Assembly (NCBI RefSeq): GCF_037076455.1 | Contig: NZ_AP028679.1 | Location: 325,501-389,500 of the forward strand | From: Desulfoferula mesophila | GTDB lineage: Bacteria > Desulfobacterota > Desulfarculia > Desulfarculales > Desulfarculaceae | Reading direction: 5' to 3' | DNA: 64,000 nt | Shown: positions 8,582-17,426 of the stretch, in pieces | Numbering within the stretch: position 1 is the stretch's first letter | Layout of the letters: every line of letters begins with the position of its first letter | The notes under the pieces: model-generated | What the model was told of the DNA's origin: nothing | The model's database searches: none | Seen by the model: only the letters and a program-made list of their open reading frames with translations | Translations under genes and position numbers: made by a program

Positions 8582-10222
8582 ATGAACCAAGATGTGCCGC
8601 AGGTTTCCCTTAGCCCCGAGGGAGAATCCTTTGCCCTACCCACGCAGGAGGATTACGATGCTGAAAACCAGCGCCTAGCCTCCCTGGTGGCCGAGCAGAA
8701 GGAACTGGGGCGCGAGATCGTGGTGGTCATGGGCGTTGGCTTCGTGGGCGCGGTGATGGCCGCGGTGGTGGCCGACAGCGTGGACTCGGACGGCCGTCCC
8801 GGCAAGTTCGTCATCGGCATGCAAAGGCCCAGCACCCGCAGCTATTGGAAGATTCCTCTGCTCAACCGGGGACTTTCCCCGGTGAAGGCGGAAGATCCCG
8901 AGGTGGACATCACCATCGAGCGCTGCGTGAACCAAAAGAAAACCCTTACCGCCACCTTTTCCTACGAGGCCCTGGCCTACGCGGACGTGGTGGTGGTGGA
9001 CGTGCAGTGCGATTATTCCAAGGAAGCCCTGGCCGACGTGGTGCGGGGCAAGGTGGAGATGGCCGCCTTGGAGGAGAGCCTGCGCATCATCGGGCAGAGG
9101 ATGCCGGCCGAGTGCCTGGTGCTCATCGAGACCACGGTCCCGCCGGGCACCACCGAATACGTGGCCAACCCCATCTTGAAAAAGGCCTTTGAGAAGCGGG
9201 GCCTGGGCTCGGAACCTCTCCTGGCCCACAGCTTCGAGCGGGTCATGCCCGGCCGCGAATACGTCCAAAGCATCCGCGACTATTGGCGGGTATGCGCCGG
9301 GGTAAACCCGGCCAGCCGCCAGAGGGTCCAGAAGTTCCTCTCCGAGGTGATCAACGTGGCCGAATATCCCCTCACCGTGCTGGACCGGCCCATTGAGAGC
9401 GAAACCACCAAGATCATGGAGAACAGCTTCCGGGCCACCATCCTGGCCTTCATGGACGAGTGGAGCACCTTCGCCGAGAACAACGGGGTGGACGTGGTCA
9501 AGGTCATCCAGGCCATAAAAAAGCGCCCCAGCCACAACAACCTCATGTTCCCGGGCCCGGGTGTGGGCGGCTATTGCCTGCCCAAGGACGGCGGCCTGGG
9601 GGTGTGGGCCTATCACCACCTCATGGGCTTCCAGCAGCCGCTTTTCAAGATCACCCCCCTGGCCATCGACATCAACGACAGCCGGGCCCTGCACGCCGCC
9701 GAGGTGGTGCGCGACGCCCTGCGCAGCATGGGCACCCTGGTGCCCAACAGCCGCATCGTGGTGTTGGGCGCGGCCTACCGCGAAGACGTGGGCGACACCC
9801 GCTATTCGGGCAGCGAGCTGGTGGTGCGGCGTTTGGCCGAGATGGGGGCCGAGCTGGCGGCGCACGACCCCTACGTAAGGGTGTGGTGGGAGTTCGCCAA
9901 GCAGGAAGAGTATCCGGCCACCAGCGCCAGCCGGGCCCGTTTTTTCCGCAACCAGGAAGACCTCAAGGATCTGGAGGTGCACCAGGACCTGTCCGCCGCT
10001 CTTTCGGGGGCCGACGCGGTGGTGCTTTGCGTGCGCCACGCCCAATACCTGGAGTTGGACCCCGACTGGGTGGTGGAGGCCTGCGGCGGGCCGGTGGCGG
10101 TGGTGGATTGTTTTGCCATCTTGGACGACGAGCGCATCCGGCGCTATATTGAACTGGATTGTGAAGTGAAGGGCCTGGGGCGCGGACATATAAATCGCAT
10201 CAAGGACGAGGTGAGGGGCTAG
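8582..10222 (+). CDS. UDP-glucose/GDP-mannose dehydrogenase family protein
   Basis: 546 residues, longer than the usual 430-450 owing to N-terminal and internal additions. The Rossmann motif VVVMGVGFVGAVMAAVV (about 41-57), the ETTVPPGTTEY stretch and the catalytic-Cys motif GPGVGGYCLPKDGG identify a nucleotide-sugar 6-dehydrogenase that oxidises C6 to a carboxylate in two NAD-linked steps. The C-terminal NAD-like domain VVLGAAYREDVGDTRYS and DPYV are present. Substrate (UDP-GlcNAc, UDP-ManNAc or other) is not determined. AGGAG precedes the ATG. It follows gmd after about 200 bp containing a GC-rich hairpin near 8400-8455. Confidence 0.87.
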   Translation: MNQDVPQVSLSPEGESFALPTQEDYDAENQRLASLVAEQKELGREIVVVMGVGFVGAVMAAVVADSVDSDGRPGKFVIGMQRPSTRSYWKIPLLNRGLSPVKAEDPEVDITIERCVNQKKTLTATFSYEALAYADVVVVDVQCDYSKEALADVVRGKVEMAALEESLRIIGQRMPAECLVLIETTVPPGTTEYVANPILKKAFEKRGLGSEPLLAHSFERVMPGREYVQSIRDYWRVCAGVNPASRQRVQKFLSEVINVAEYPLTVLDRPIESETTKIMENSFRATILAFMDEWSTFAENNGVDVVKVIQAIKKRPSHNNLMFPGPGVGGYCLPKDGGLGVWAYHHLMGFQQPLFKITPLAIDINDSRALHAAEVVRDALRSMGTLVPNSRIVVLGAAYREDVGDTRYSGSELVVRRLAEMGAELAAHDPYVRVWWEFAKQEEYPATSASRARFFRNQEDLKDLEVHQDLSAALSGADAVVLCVRHAQYLELDPDWVVEACGGPVAVVDCFAILDDERIRRYIELDCEVKGLGRGHINRIKDEVRG

Positions 10223-10251
10223 CCCCCCGCGGGATCTTTAAGGAAGGTATC

Positions 10252-10959
10252 ATGGCCAAGGTTGATCGCAAGAAGTTGCTCAAGGAGCCCGACGAGTTCC
10301 TCACCCTCAGCGGCCAGGTGATCCGTTGGGGCAAGGGTAATCTCAACAAGGTGCTGTGGAGCGCCACCGCCGTGGCCCTGATCGTGGCCGCGGTCCTGGG
10401 CTTCAAGACCTACCTGGATTGGCGCGAGCAAAAGGCGGCCGCAGAGCTGGCCGGGGTTATGACCGGCTACGCGGCGGCGGTGGACGGCAAGCTGCCCCAG
10501 GACAAGACCGCCAAGCTGGCCGCCGACCTGACCAAGGTCACCGACCAGTACGGCTCCACCCCCGCCGGGATGCAGGCCCGCCTGGCCCTGGGCGACCTGC
10601 GCCTGGGCCTGGGCCAGTGGGAACAGGCCCAAAAGGTGTTTGCCAGCCTGACCGAGGAAGGCGGCCTGGGGGCCGATCTGGCGCCCTTGGCCTACCACGG
10701 GCTGGGCCAGGCGTTGGAAGGGCGCGAGGACTACAAGCAGGCGGCCCAGGTCTATGCCCAGGCCATCGCCGCCGCCGGGCCCAACCTGGGACAGATCTAC
10801 AAGCTGGACCGGGCCCGCGTCTTGGCCGCCTCCGGCGACAGCCAGGGAGCCGCGGCCATCTACAAGGAGATTCTGGGCCAGCCTGCCGGGCAGGCGGTGC
10901 ATGAGCGGGCGCGGGGCGCCTTGGCCGCCCTGGGCCAGGAGGTCCCCGCCGAGAGCTAG
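10252..10959 (+). CDS. YfgM-like tetratricopeptide membrane protein
   Basis: 235 residues: a basic cytoplasmic N-terminus, one transmembrane helix (about 37-55, VLWSATAVALIVAAVLGF), then TPR-like helical repeats with APLAYHGLGQALEGREDYKQA and DRARVLAASGDSQGAAAIYK. This is the architecture of YfgM/TPR_21 proteins, periplasmic chaperone partners of the Sec translocon. AAGGAAGG precedes the ATG and the gene lies 29 bp after the nucleotide-sugar dehydrogenase, so the two may be cotranscribed. A strong terminator follows. Confidence 0.72.
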   Translation: MAKVDRKKLLKEPDEFLTLSGQVIRWGKGNLNKVLWSATAVALIVAAVLGFKTYLDWREQKAAAELAGVMTGYAAAVDGKLPQDKTAKLAADLTKVTDQYGSTPAGMQARLALGDLRLGLGQWEQAQKVFASLTEEGGLGADLAPLAYHGLGQALEGREDYKQAAQVYAQAIAAAGPNLGQIYKLDRARVLAASGDSQGAAAIYKEILGQPAGQAVHERARGALAALGQEVPAES

Positions 10960-10986
10960 CCTCGTCCCCAATTAACGAGACGCCGT

Positions 10987-11023
10987 CGCGCCGGTTTCCC
11001 TCGGGGAGACCGGCGCGTTTTTT
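10987..11023 (+). terminator. Rho-independent terminator
   Basis: CGCGCCGGT (10987-10995) pairs with ACCGGCGCG (11009-11017), followed by TTTTTT (11018-11023). It ends the rightward polysaccharide/TPR transcription unit. Confidence 0.9.
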
Positions 11024-11044
11024 GGGGTCTCGCCTTGGTCGGCC

Positions 11045-11881
11045 CTAGGGGAGCGGGCCGGTTGGTCCCTGCCAGAAGTTTTCATCCAGGATTATTTTGA
11101 TCCGCCGCTCTGGCTGGCCGGGGTTGGCCAGGACGGCCCACACCTCCGGGGACCCGGTCAATGGCAGGCGCACCAGGAACGAGGCCAGGGTGCGGGTGCC
11201 CTGGGGCCGGGAGCCGGTGCGCCACAGGCTGTTGTCCGGCCCGGCCCCCCGGTCCTGGCTCAGCCTCTGGAATTCCTCCAGGGTCAACGGGCGGGCCGCG
11301 GCGGCCAACAGGGCCTCCACCTGCGCCTGGCGGGCGTGGCTGCTCAGGGCCGGGCGCTGGTTGAACCCGGCCAGGTCGGGGCTTTGATAGTGGTTGGTGT
11401 GGGCCAGCTCTCCCTGGCGGGCGCTGGTGATGCGCGCCTGCCCGCCTGGGGCTATCTCCACCAAGGCGATCTGGCGGGCGTCGGCCAGCAGATAAAAGCG
11501 CGGCCCCAGGCCCTGGAACATCCAGTCTTGGTCCAGCACCGCCTGCACCGAGGCGAAGCCGGACAACAGGCGGCGGCTGATGCCCGGCGGGCCGCCGCGC
11601 CGGTTCTTGGGCAGGGCCGAGGCCGAGGCGCTCAGGACCGTGAGCCCGGCCTGGTTCACCCCGGCCCGCACCCCCCAGCCCTTGCGGCCCCCGGCCATGA
11701 GGGCCAAGTAGGCCAAGCCTCCCCGGGGGCGCACCAACTCCAGTCGACCGGGGCTGTCCGGGGTCCAGTCGCGGTTCTTGGCTGCCAGAGCGCCGCCCCC
11801 GGCCACCCCGGAGCCCACCGCCGCCCACAGGGTGCAGGCTCCGGCCGGGGCCGCCATTACCAGGGCCAGGAGGAGGGCCAC
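11045..11881 (-). CDS. Exported C45/AAT-family Ntn hydrolase
   Basis: 278 residues. A hydrophobic leader ending APAGA is followed at once by CTLWAAVGSGVAGGGALAAKNRDW. An N-terminal Cys exposed by cleavage plus the NRDW motif is typical of acyl-CoA:6-APA acyltransferase-like (peptidase C45) hydrolases, which act on amide bonds. The start is a GTG 28 nt after the preceding stop, because no ATG is available in frame. The upstream in-frame codons would give a basic ARRGFIW n-region, so translation may begin earlier at a non-standard codon. It is the last gene of a leftward group with the flavoprotein and CorC-like genes. Substrate unknown. Confidence 0.7.
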   Translation of the reverse strand: MALLLALVMAAPAGACTLWAAVGSGVAGGGALAAKNRDWTPDSPGRLELVRPRGGLAYLALMAGGRKGWGVRAGVNQAGLTVLSASASALPKNRRGGPPGISRRLLSGFASVQAVLDQDWMFQGLGPRFYLLADARQIALVEIAPGGQARITSARQGELAHTNHYQSPDLAGFNQRPALSSHARQAQVEALLAAAARPLTLEEFQRLSQDRGAGPDNSLWRTGSRPQGTRTLASFLVRLPLTGSPEVWAVLANPGQPERRIKIILDENFWQGPTGPLP

Positions 11882-11909
11882 CGCCCAGATGAAGCCGCGT
11901 CTGGCCGTA

Positions 11910-13280
11910 TCAGGCCTTCAATTTAGAGGCCAGCCGCCCGGCGGCGAACTCGCTGATCTCGCCCAGGCAGGGGTGGATGTAGGGAATGGAGGCGATGTCG
12001 GCCGCCGTGGCTTTCATCTTGATGGCCACGGCCATGTCGTGGATCATCAGCGAGGCCTCCGGGGCCACCAGCTCGGCCCCCACGATGCGCCCGCTGCCCT
12101 TTTCGCCCCGGATGCTCATGTAGCCGCGCACCCGCTCCGGGTAGGTCTTGGCCGGGCCCATGTCGCCCAGGTCGTAGTCGGCCTCCAGGCAATCCAGCCC
12201 GGCGGCCCGGGCCTGCTCCAGGCTCAGCCCCACCCGGGCGAACTGGGGGTCGGTGAACACGGCCGTGGGCAACACCCGGTCGTCGATCTCCCGAGGAGCC
12301 TCGTGGGTGGCGTTGTATCCGGCGGTCTGGCCCTGCAACACGGCCAGGTTGACCACCATGTTCCAGCCGGTGACGTCGCCCGCCGCGAAGATGTGGGGCT
12401 GGCTGGTGCGCATGTGGCGGTCCACCGCCACCTCGCCCCGCTGGCCCAGGGTCACCCCGGCGGCCTCCAGGTTCAGGCCCGCCACGTTGGGCCGCCGCCC
12501 CAGGGAGAGCAACAGGGCCTGGGCGCTCACGCTCACCTCTTTGCCCTGGTGCTCGAAGAAGGCGGTGACCTTCTCGCCTTCCCGTTGCACCCGCTTGAGC
12601 TCGGTGCCGGTGTAGATCTGGGCCCCGTCCTCGGCGAGGGCGTCGGCCAGAATGTGCCCATAGCGGTGATCGACCTTGCTCATCAGGTGCTCGGATCGCT
12701 GCACCATCGTGGTGGCCACCCCCAGGCGCGCCGCCGCCTGGGCCAGCTCCACCGCCTGGGTCCCCCCGCCCAACACCAGCAGGGACTGGGGCAGCTCGGC
12801 CAGGGCCATGAAGGCCGCCGAGTCCAGGTAGCCGCTTTCGGCCAGGCCGGGCACCGGGGGCACCACCTCGGCGCTGCCGGTGGCGATGACGATCTTGGCC
12901 GCGCTGATTTTTTGGCCAGCCACCTCCACGGTGTGGGGGTCCAGGAAGCGGGCGGCTCCCCGGTAGAGCTGAAGGCCCTGCTTCACCTTGGCCTCCACGC
13001 TCTCCACCCGGCCTCCGGCCAGGTAATCCACCACGCCCTTGGTGAATTGGTGCAGCGCGGGGTAGGCGGCCCGGCCGCTCACCCCCCTGGCCTTCACCTG
13101 GGCCGCCCCGTGCAAAAGAGTCTTGGATGGCATGCACCCGGCCAGGATGCACAGGCCGCCCAAACGGCCTCCCTCGGCCATGCCCACCTTGGCTCCCGTC
13201 TTCATGGCCGTGGTGGCCGCGGTGAATCCGCCGCTGCCGCCCCCGCCGATCACCATCAGGTCCAGATCAAAGGTGCTCAC
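11910..13280 (-). CDS. FAD-dependent pyridine nucleotide-disulfide oxidoreductase (dihydrolipoamide dehydrogenase-like)
   Basis: 456 residues. FAD site LMVIGGGGSGGFTAA, redox disulfide in GGLCILAGCMPSKTLL (C-x4-C), NAD site LLVLGGGTQAVELAQAAA, second FAD motif IFAAGDVTG, and a C-terminal dimer region with HPCLGEISEFAAGRLA, where the usual His-x-Thr/Ser appears as HPCLGE. Family members include lipoamide dehydrogenase, mercuric reductase and soluble transhydrogenase. There is no N-terminal HMA domain and no C-terminal Cys pair, arguing against MerA. Its ATG overlaps the TGA of the upstream CorC-like gene (ATGA), so they are translationally coupled. The true substrate is unknown. Confidence 0.85.
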   Translation of the reverse strand: MSTFDLDLMVIGGGGSGGFTAATTAMKTGAKVGMAEGGRLGGLCILAGCMPSKTLLHGAAQVKARGVSGRAAYPALHQFTKGVVDYLAGGRVESVEAKVKQGLQLYRGAARFLDPHTVEVAGQKISAAKIVIATGSAEVVPPVPGLAESGYLDSAAFMALAELPQSLLVLGGGTQAVELAQAAARLGVATTMVQRSEHLMSKVDHRYGHILADALAEDGAQIYTGTELKRVQREGEKVTAFFEHQGKEVSVSAQALLLSLGRRPNVAGLNLEAAGVTLGQRGEVAVDRHMRTSQPHIFAAGDVTGWNMVVNLAVLQGQTAGYNATHEAPREIDDRVLPTAVFTDPQFARVGLSLEQARAAGLDCLEADYDLGDMGPAKTYPERVRGYMSIRGEKGSGRIVGAELVAPEASLMIHDMAVAIKMKATAADIASIPYIHPCLGEISEFAAGRLASKLKA

Positions 13281-14323
13281 GATTGGTCTTCCTCGCTGGC
13301 TTTGAGCATGGCCCGGGCCCGGCGGCGGGCCGGCTCCTGCAAATCAACTTCCTGATCGGTTTCGTCCACTATCTCCGAGCCCACCAGGGATTCGATGACG
13401 TCCTCCAGGGTGACCATCCCCATGACCCCGCCGTATTCGTCCACCACCACCACCAGGTGCTCCTTGCGGGCCAAAAATCCGGCCAGCAGCTTTAGGGCGT
13501 TGGCTCCCGGCGGCACGAAGCGCACCGGCTTGACGAAATTCAAGAGGGTCTTGTCCAGGTCGCGCCCCTCCAGGCGGATGATGTCGTCCTTGTGCACGTA
13601 GCCCACCACCTCGTCGGGGGTGTCGCGCCACACCGGGATGCGGGTGTGGGCCCAGCGGCGGGCCTCCAGCTCCACCTCGTCCACGGTCAGTTCGCCGCTC
13701 AAGGACATCATCATGGTGCGCGGGGTCATGATGTCCGAGGCGGTGATCTCCTCCAGGCCGATGATGTTGCCGATGAGCTCGGCTTCCATGCGGCTGATCT
13801 CCCCGCCCCGGGCCCCCATGGCCGCCGCGGCCAGGATCTCCTCCTCGCTTACCGCCGAACCTATTTTGCTGGTGCGGGTAATCAGGCCGGTAAGGGCCTG
13901 GGTCATCCAGATGAAAGGCCGCAGCAACAAGATCATGACCCGCAGAGGAAAGATGGAGGGGGCCCACAGGCTGCGCCAATGCACCGCCCCCACCGTCTTG
14001 GGCAGGATCTCGCTGAAGATGAGGATGGCCAGGGTGAAAAACAACGAAAAGGCCCACAGGGAACCGGGCCCCCACACCTGTCCGGCGGCCCAGCCCGCCA
14101 GGGCCGCCCCGGCGGTGTTGGCCGCGGTGTTCAAGATGAGGATGGCGGCCAAGGGGCGGTCCACCTTGGACTTGAAGGCCCGCATGGCCAGGGCCAGGCG
14201 GTTGCCCGAGGCGGCCGCCGCCTCCAGGGTGATGATCCTGGTGGAGTAGAGCACCGACTCCAGCAGGGAACACAGGGCCGATATGATTATCGACGCGCAT
14301 ACCGCGACAATGAGCGTAGTCAT
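13277..14323 (-). CDS. CNNM/CorC-type DUF21-CBS membrane protein
   Basis: 348 residues. An N-terminal DUF21 domain of about four membrane helices with LLESVLYSTRI and FSEILPKTVG is followed by a CBS pair: DIMTPRTMMMSLSG, HTRIPVWRDTPDEVVGYVHKDDI and VVVDEYGGVMGMVTLEDVIESLVG. These proteins are linked to Mg2+ transport and are often called haemolysin-like. The C-terminal CorC_HlyC domain present in many members is missing: the protein ends soon after the CBS pair. GGGAGA precedes the ATG. Confidence 0.88.
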   Translation of the reverse strand: MTTLIVAVCASIIISALCSLLESVLYSTRIITLEAAAASGNRLALAMRAFKSKVDRPLAAILILNTAANTAGAALAGWAAGQVWGPGSLWAFSLFFTLAILIFSEILPKTVGAVHWRSLWAPSIFPLRVMILLLRPFIWMTQALTGLITRTSKIGSAVSEEEILAAAAMGARGGEISRMEAELIGNIIGLEEITASDIMTPRTMMMSLSGELTVDEVELEARRWAHTRIPVWRDTPDEVVGYVHKDDIIRLEGRDLDKTLLNFVKPVRFVPPGANALKLLAGFLARKEHLVVVVDEYGGVMGMVTLEDVIESLVGSEIVDETDQEVDLQEPARRRARAMLKASEEDQS

Positions 14324-14428
14324 GGTTTCTCCCGCCGGTTCCTACGAACTCCGGCTTTGCCCAAGAATACCATGGCCGGCTCGGGTGATTAACCGTCCGG
14401 CGGCCAAATTCGCGCGCGCTGCGTCTAA

Positions 14429-15730
14429 TTAATAAATCACCTCCGGCAACCAGGTGGCCAGCTGGGGCAGGGCGGTGAGGAGCGCCGCGCCCAGGGTCAG
14501 GGCCGCCAGGAAAGGCATGGCCCCCTTGAAGATGGCCGACAGGGAGGTGTGGCCGTCGATTCCCGCCACCACGTAGACGTTCACCCCCACCGGCGGGGTG
14601 ATGACCCCCATCTGGGTTACCAACACGATCATCACCCCGAACCAGATGGGGTCGTAGCCCAGGCCGGTGATGAGCGGGTAGAAGATGGGGATGGTGAGCA
14701 TGATCAGGGCCAGGGCGTCGATGAAGCAGCCGCCCACCAGGTAGATGAGCACCACCGCCGTGACCACCAGCCAGCCGGGCCAGGCCTGGGAGGCCACGGT
14801 CTGGCCGATCATGAAGGGCAGGCGGGTGACCGCCAGGAAATGGCCCAGCACCACCGCCCCGGCCACCAGCATCATGGTCATGGCCGAGGTCCACAGGGTG
14901 TCGCTCACCGCCTTTTTGAAACCGGCCCAGGTGAGCGAGCGGCGGATGAGCCCCACCAGGAGCATGCCCCCGGCGCCCACCCCGGCGGCCTCGGTGGGGG
15001 TGAACATGCCGGCGATGAGCCCGCCCATGACCAGCAGGAACACGGCCAGCACCTCGGTAAGCTGGGCCAGGGAGGCCATCTTCTGCCGCCAGGGCACTTT
15101 CTCTCCGGCAGGGCCCAGCTCCGGCCGCCGCCAACACACCAGGAAAACGGCCAGCATGAACAGGCCGCAGATCACCACCGCGGGCACCACGGCGGCCACG
15201 AACAGGCGGCCGATGGACTGCTGGGTGAGGATGCCGTAGACGATGAGCACCACGCTGGGGGGCATGAGCATGCCCAGGCCCCCGCCGGAGGCCACGGTGC
15301 CCCCGGCGAAACCGGGGTCGTAGCCGAAGCGCTTCATCTCCGGCAGGCCCACCGTGGCCATGGTGGCCGCCGTGGCCGGGGAGGAGCCGCACACCGCGCC
15401 GAAGCCGGTGCAGGCCAGCACCGTGGCCATGGCCAGGCCGCCCCGGGTGGCCCCGCTCATGGCCCGGGCCGCGTCGTAGAGGCGCCGGCTCACCCCGCAG
15501 TGCAGGGCCAACTGGCCCATGAGGGTGAACAGGGGGATGACCACCAGGCCGTAGTTGGAAAAGGTGCCCACCAGATCCCGCGCCAGCAGGCCCAGGCCCG
15601 CCTGGGGCGAGACCAGCCAGGAAAAGCCCAGCCAGCCCACCAGGGCCATGGTGTAGGCCACGGGCATGCCGCTGAAAAAGATGAGCAGCATCAGGGCCAG
15701 GGCCACCAGGCCCACCACCGCCGGGCTCAT
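14429..15730 (-). CDS. TRAP transporter large permease (DctM-like)
   Basis: 433 residues with about 12 membrane segments; MPVAYTMALVGWLG, TVLACTGFGAVCGSSPATAATMATVGLPEM (read in two parts) and a second repeat with FIDALALIMLTIPIFYP identify the ion-coupled large subunit of a TRAP carboxylate transporter. The start ATG overlaps the stop of the small permease gene (ATGA). It is the last gene of a leftward dctPQM operon. Confidence 0.93.
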   Translation of the reverse strand: MSPAVVGLVALALMLLIFFSGMPVAYTMALVGWLGFSWLVSPQAGLGLLARDLVGTFSNYGLVVIPLFTLMGQLALHCGVSRRLYDAARAMSGATRGGLAMATVLACTGFGAVCGSSPATAATMATVGLPEMKRFGYDPGFAGGTVASGGGLGMLMPPSVVLIVYGILTQQSIGRLFVAAVVPAVVICGLFMLAVFLVCWRRPELGPAGEKVPWRQKMASLAQLTEVLAVFLLVMGGLIAGMFTPTEAAGVGAGGMLLVGLIRRSLTWAGFKKAVSDTLWTSAMTMMLVAGAVVLGHFLAVTRLPFMIGQTVASQAWPGWLVVTAVVLIYLVGGCFIDALALIMLTIPIFYPLITGLGYDPIWFGVMIVLVTQMGVITPPVGVNVYVVAGIDGHTSLSAIFKGAMPFLAALTLGAALLTALPQLATWLPEVIY

Positions 15731-16212
15731 GGCCGCACCGCCTTTTTAACCAGCGCCGCAGCCTGCCCGGCGATGACCAGGCAGGTGACCCCCAGGCCCA
15801 GGGAGACCACCCGGGCCAGCACGTGCTGGGGCAGGCCCAGGGTCATGGATATTTCATGGCCCTCGGCCAACTGGCCCGCGTAGACCCAGCACTGCCAGGC
15901 CGCCGCGCCGCACAGGGCCAAGGATCCCAGGGCGGCCAAGATCTGCACCACCAGCGAGGGACGCCGGGGCAGGCGCTTGACCAGCGACATCAGCCCCACG
16001 TGGCCCTGGCGGGCCTGGGTCTGGGGCAGGGCCAGGGCCAACACCAGGGCCCCCAGCCAGGCCACCAGCTCCACCGCGCCCTCCAGGGGCTTGCCCGCCA
16101 CGCGCAGGACCACGTCCAGGCAGGTGAGGGCCATCATGGCCACCAGGCACAGGCCCCCACCCGCCTTTAGTCCGCCCACCAGCCAGCCGGTCAGGCGATT
16201 GAAGGTTTGCAT
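15727..16212 (-). CDS. TRAP transporter small permease (DctQ-like)
   Basis: 161 residues with four membrane helices and the internal motif VELVAWLGALVLALALPQTQARQGHVGL, whose R-x-GHV-type core is typical of DctQ subunits that bridge the binding protein and large permease. AAGGAA precedes the ATG, which lies 10 bp after the dctP stop. Middle gene of the TRAP operon. Confidence 0.9.
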   Translation of the reverse strand: MQTFNRLTGWLVGGLKAGGGLCLVAMMALTCLDVVLRVAGKPLEGAVELVAWLGALVLALALPQTQARQGHVGLMSLVKRLPRRPSLVVQILAALGSLALCGAAAWQCWVYAGQLAEGHEISMTLGLPQHVLARVVSLGLGVTCLVIAGQAAALVKKAVRP

Positions 16213-16222
16213 GGCCGGTTCC

Positions 16223-17242
16223 TTACTTCACCGGAGCCTGGGCCAGGGCTTCCTGGGCCGCCTTGACCACCGCCTTGCCGTCCAGGCCCCGCTCCGTGGC
16301 CGATTTCTCGTACTCCGCGATCACCGGCTGGGCCGCCTGGCGCCAGCGCTCGCTCTCGGCGGGGCTCAGCTTGATGACCTCGCGGCCGGGCTGGGCCAGG
16401 AAAAACTCCAGGCCCTTCTGGTCGGCCTGGTCCCAGGCCTGGCCGGTCTTGGCCGCCCATTCCCGGTTGATCTGGCGGATGGTGTTCTTCACCTTGTCGG
16501 GCAGGGCGTTCCAGCGGGCCTTGTTCATCACTACGAAAAAGCTGGTGGTGTAGGCCACCGACAGGCTCCAGGTGCCGTACTTGACCGTCTCGGCCAGCTT
16601 CCAGCCCAGGTTGGACTCCACCGGGTAGAAGGAGCCGTCCACGATGCCCTTGGCCAGCGATTGGTAGGTGTCGGGCATGGGTAGGGTCACCGGCACGCCG
16701 CCCAGGGCCTTGACCAGCTTGGCCGAGGTGCCGTGGGAGCGGATCTTGAGGCCCTTGACGTCGTCCAGGGTCCTCACCGCCTTGTCGCGGGTGAACAGCA
16801 GTCCCGGACCATGGGCGTGCACGTACATCACCACCACCTGGTCCAGCTCCTTGGGCTTGATCCGGTCATAGAAAAGGTTGGCCGTTTGGGTGGCCTGCAC
16901 GCCGCTCTTGTAGCCCAAAGGCAGATCCAGGGCCTCCATGGCCGGGAAACGGCCCCTAGTGTAGGCGAAGCAGCCCATGGCCAGGTCGGACAGGCCGTTG
17001 ACCACCCCGTCGTAGGCCTGGCGGGCCGGGGTGAGGGTCTGGCCGGGGAAGTACTGCACGCTCACCTGGCCGTTGGTGCGCTTTTTGACCTCGTCGCACC
17101 AGGCCTGGGCCAGCTGGCTCTGGGCGTGGGTGGGGGGGAAGAAGTTGCTGTAGGTGAGGCTGGTTCCGGCCAGGGCCGCGGGAGCCGAGGCGGACAGGGC
17201 AAGCAACAGGCTGAGAACTACCAACAGGCATCGGCGCAACAT
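16223..17242 (-). CDS. TRAP transporter solute-binding protein (DctP-like)
   Basis: 339 residues from ATG 17242, which has GGAG 6 nt upstream and gives a clean signal peptide (MLRRCLLVVLSLLLALSASA...ALA); GTG/ATG codons at 17254 and 17248 are alternatives. The mature part starts TSLTYSNFFPPTHAQSQLAQ and includes DLPLGYKSG and DVKGLKIRSHGT, typical of DctP/TeaA periplasmic binding proteins. The ligand is normally an organic acid bound through an Arg. The Tyr-rich leader upstream hints at an aromatic or tyrosine-linked ligand or regulation, which is inference. Confidence 0.92.
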   Translation of the reverse strand: MLRRCLLVVLSLLLALSASAPAALAGTSLTYSNFFPPTHAQSQLAQAWCDEVKKRTNGQVSVQYFPGQTLTPARQAYDGVVNGLSDLAMGCFAYTRGRFPAMEALDLPLGYKSGVQATQTANLFYDRIKPKELDQVVVMYVHAHGPGLLFTRDKAVRTLDDVKGLKIRSHGTSAKLVKALGGVPVTLPMPDTYQSLAKGIVDGSFYPVESNLGWKLAETVKYGTWSLSVAYTTSFFVVMNKARWNALPDKVKNTIRQINREWAAKTGQAWDQADQKGLEFFLAQPGREVIKLSPAESERWRQAAQPVIAEYEKSATERGLDGKAVVKAAQEALAQAPVK

Positions 17243-17276
17243 GATCATCTCCACGAACTACGGGGTGCGTCTCCCG

Positions 17277-17364
17277 GCCGCCAAAAAGCGGCGAAGGCGC
17301 AATTATCCTAATGGGAAGGGGGTATGGGTGTTTATGTAGGGGTAGTTTTCAGCCGCGGGGCGGC
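17277..17364 (-). promoter_or_regulatory. Four-segment attenuator-like leader between Tyr-rich peptide and dctP
   Basis: On the minus strand four short segments alternate: GCCGC (17364-17360), GCGGC (17356-17352), GCCGC (17292-17288) and GCGGC (17281-17277). Segment 1 can pair with 2, 2 with 3, and 3 with 4 (loop TTTTTG). Segment 1 directly follows three adjacent Tyr codons of the leader peptide. This repeats the layout of the aroF attenuator at 39 kb. There is no T-run after segment 4, so if it is real the control would act on translation or through Rho. A nearby AACTAC/GTAGTT complement could also touch the dctP ribosome site. Confidence 0.45.
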
Positions 17365-17426
17365 CGATAGTAGTAGCAATAGACGTAAGCATAGGCGCGG
17401 ACGCTATGGGAGGCGCTGCTGACCAT
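17349..17426 (-). CDS. Tyr-rich leader peptide upstream of the TRAP operon
   Basis: A 25-codon frame, ATG at 17426 to TGA at 17349, reading MVSSASHSVRAYAYVYCYYY then RPPRG. Six of nine residues in YAYVYCYYY are Tyr. It lies about 110 bp before dctP in the same direction, the position of an attenuation leader. Its AGGAG is about 16 nt from the ATG, farther than usual. The RAYxxxxYYY...P pattern resembles the aroF leader at 39 kb. An upstream hairpin (CAAC...CGGGCG/CGCCCG...GTTG, about 17455-17485) has unknown meaning. A chance frame is possible but less likely given the matching structure. Confidence 0.5.
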   Translation of the reverse strand: MVSSASHSVRAYAYVYCYYYRPPRG

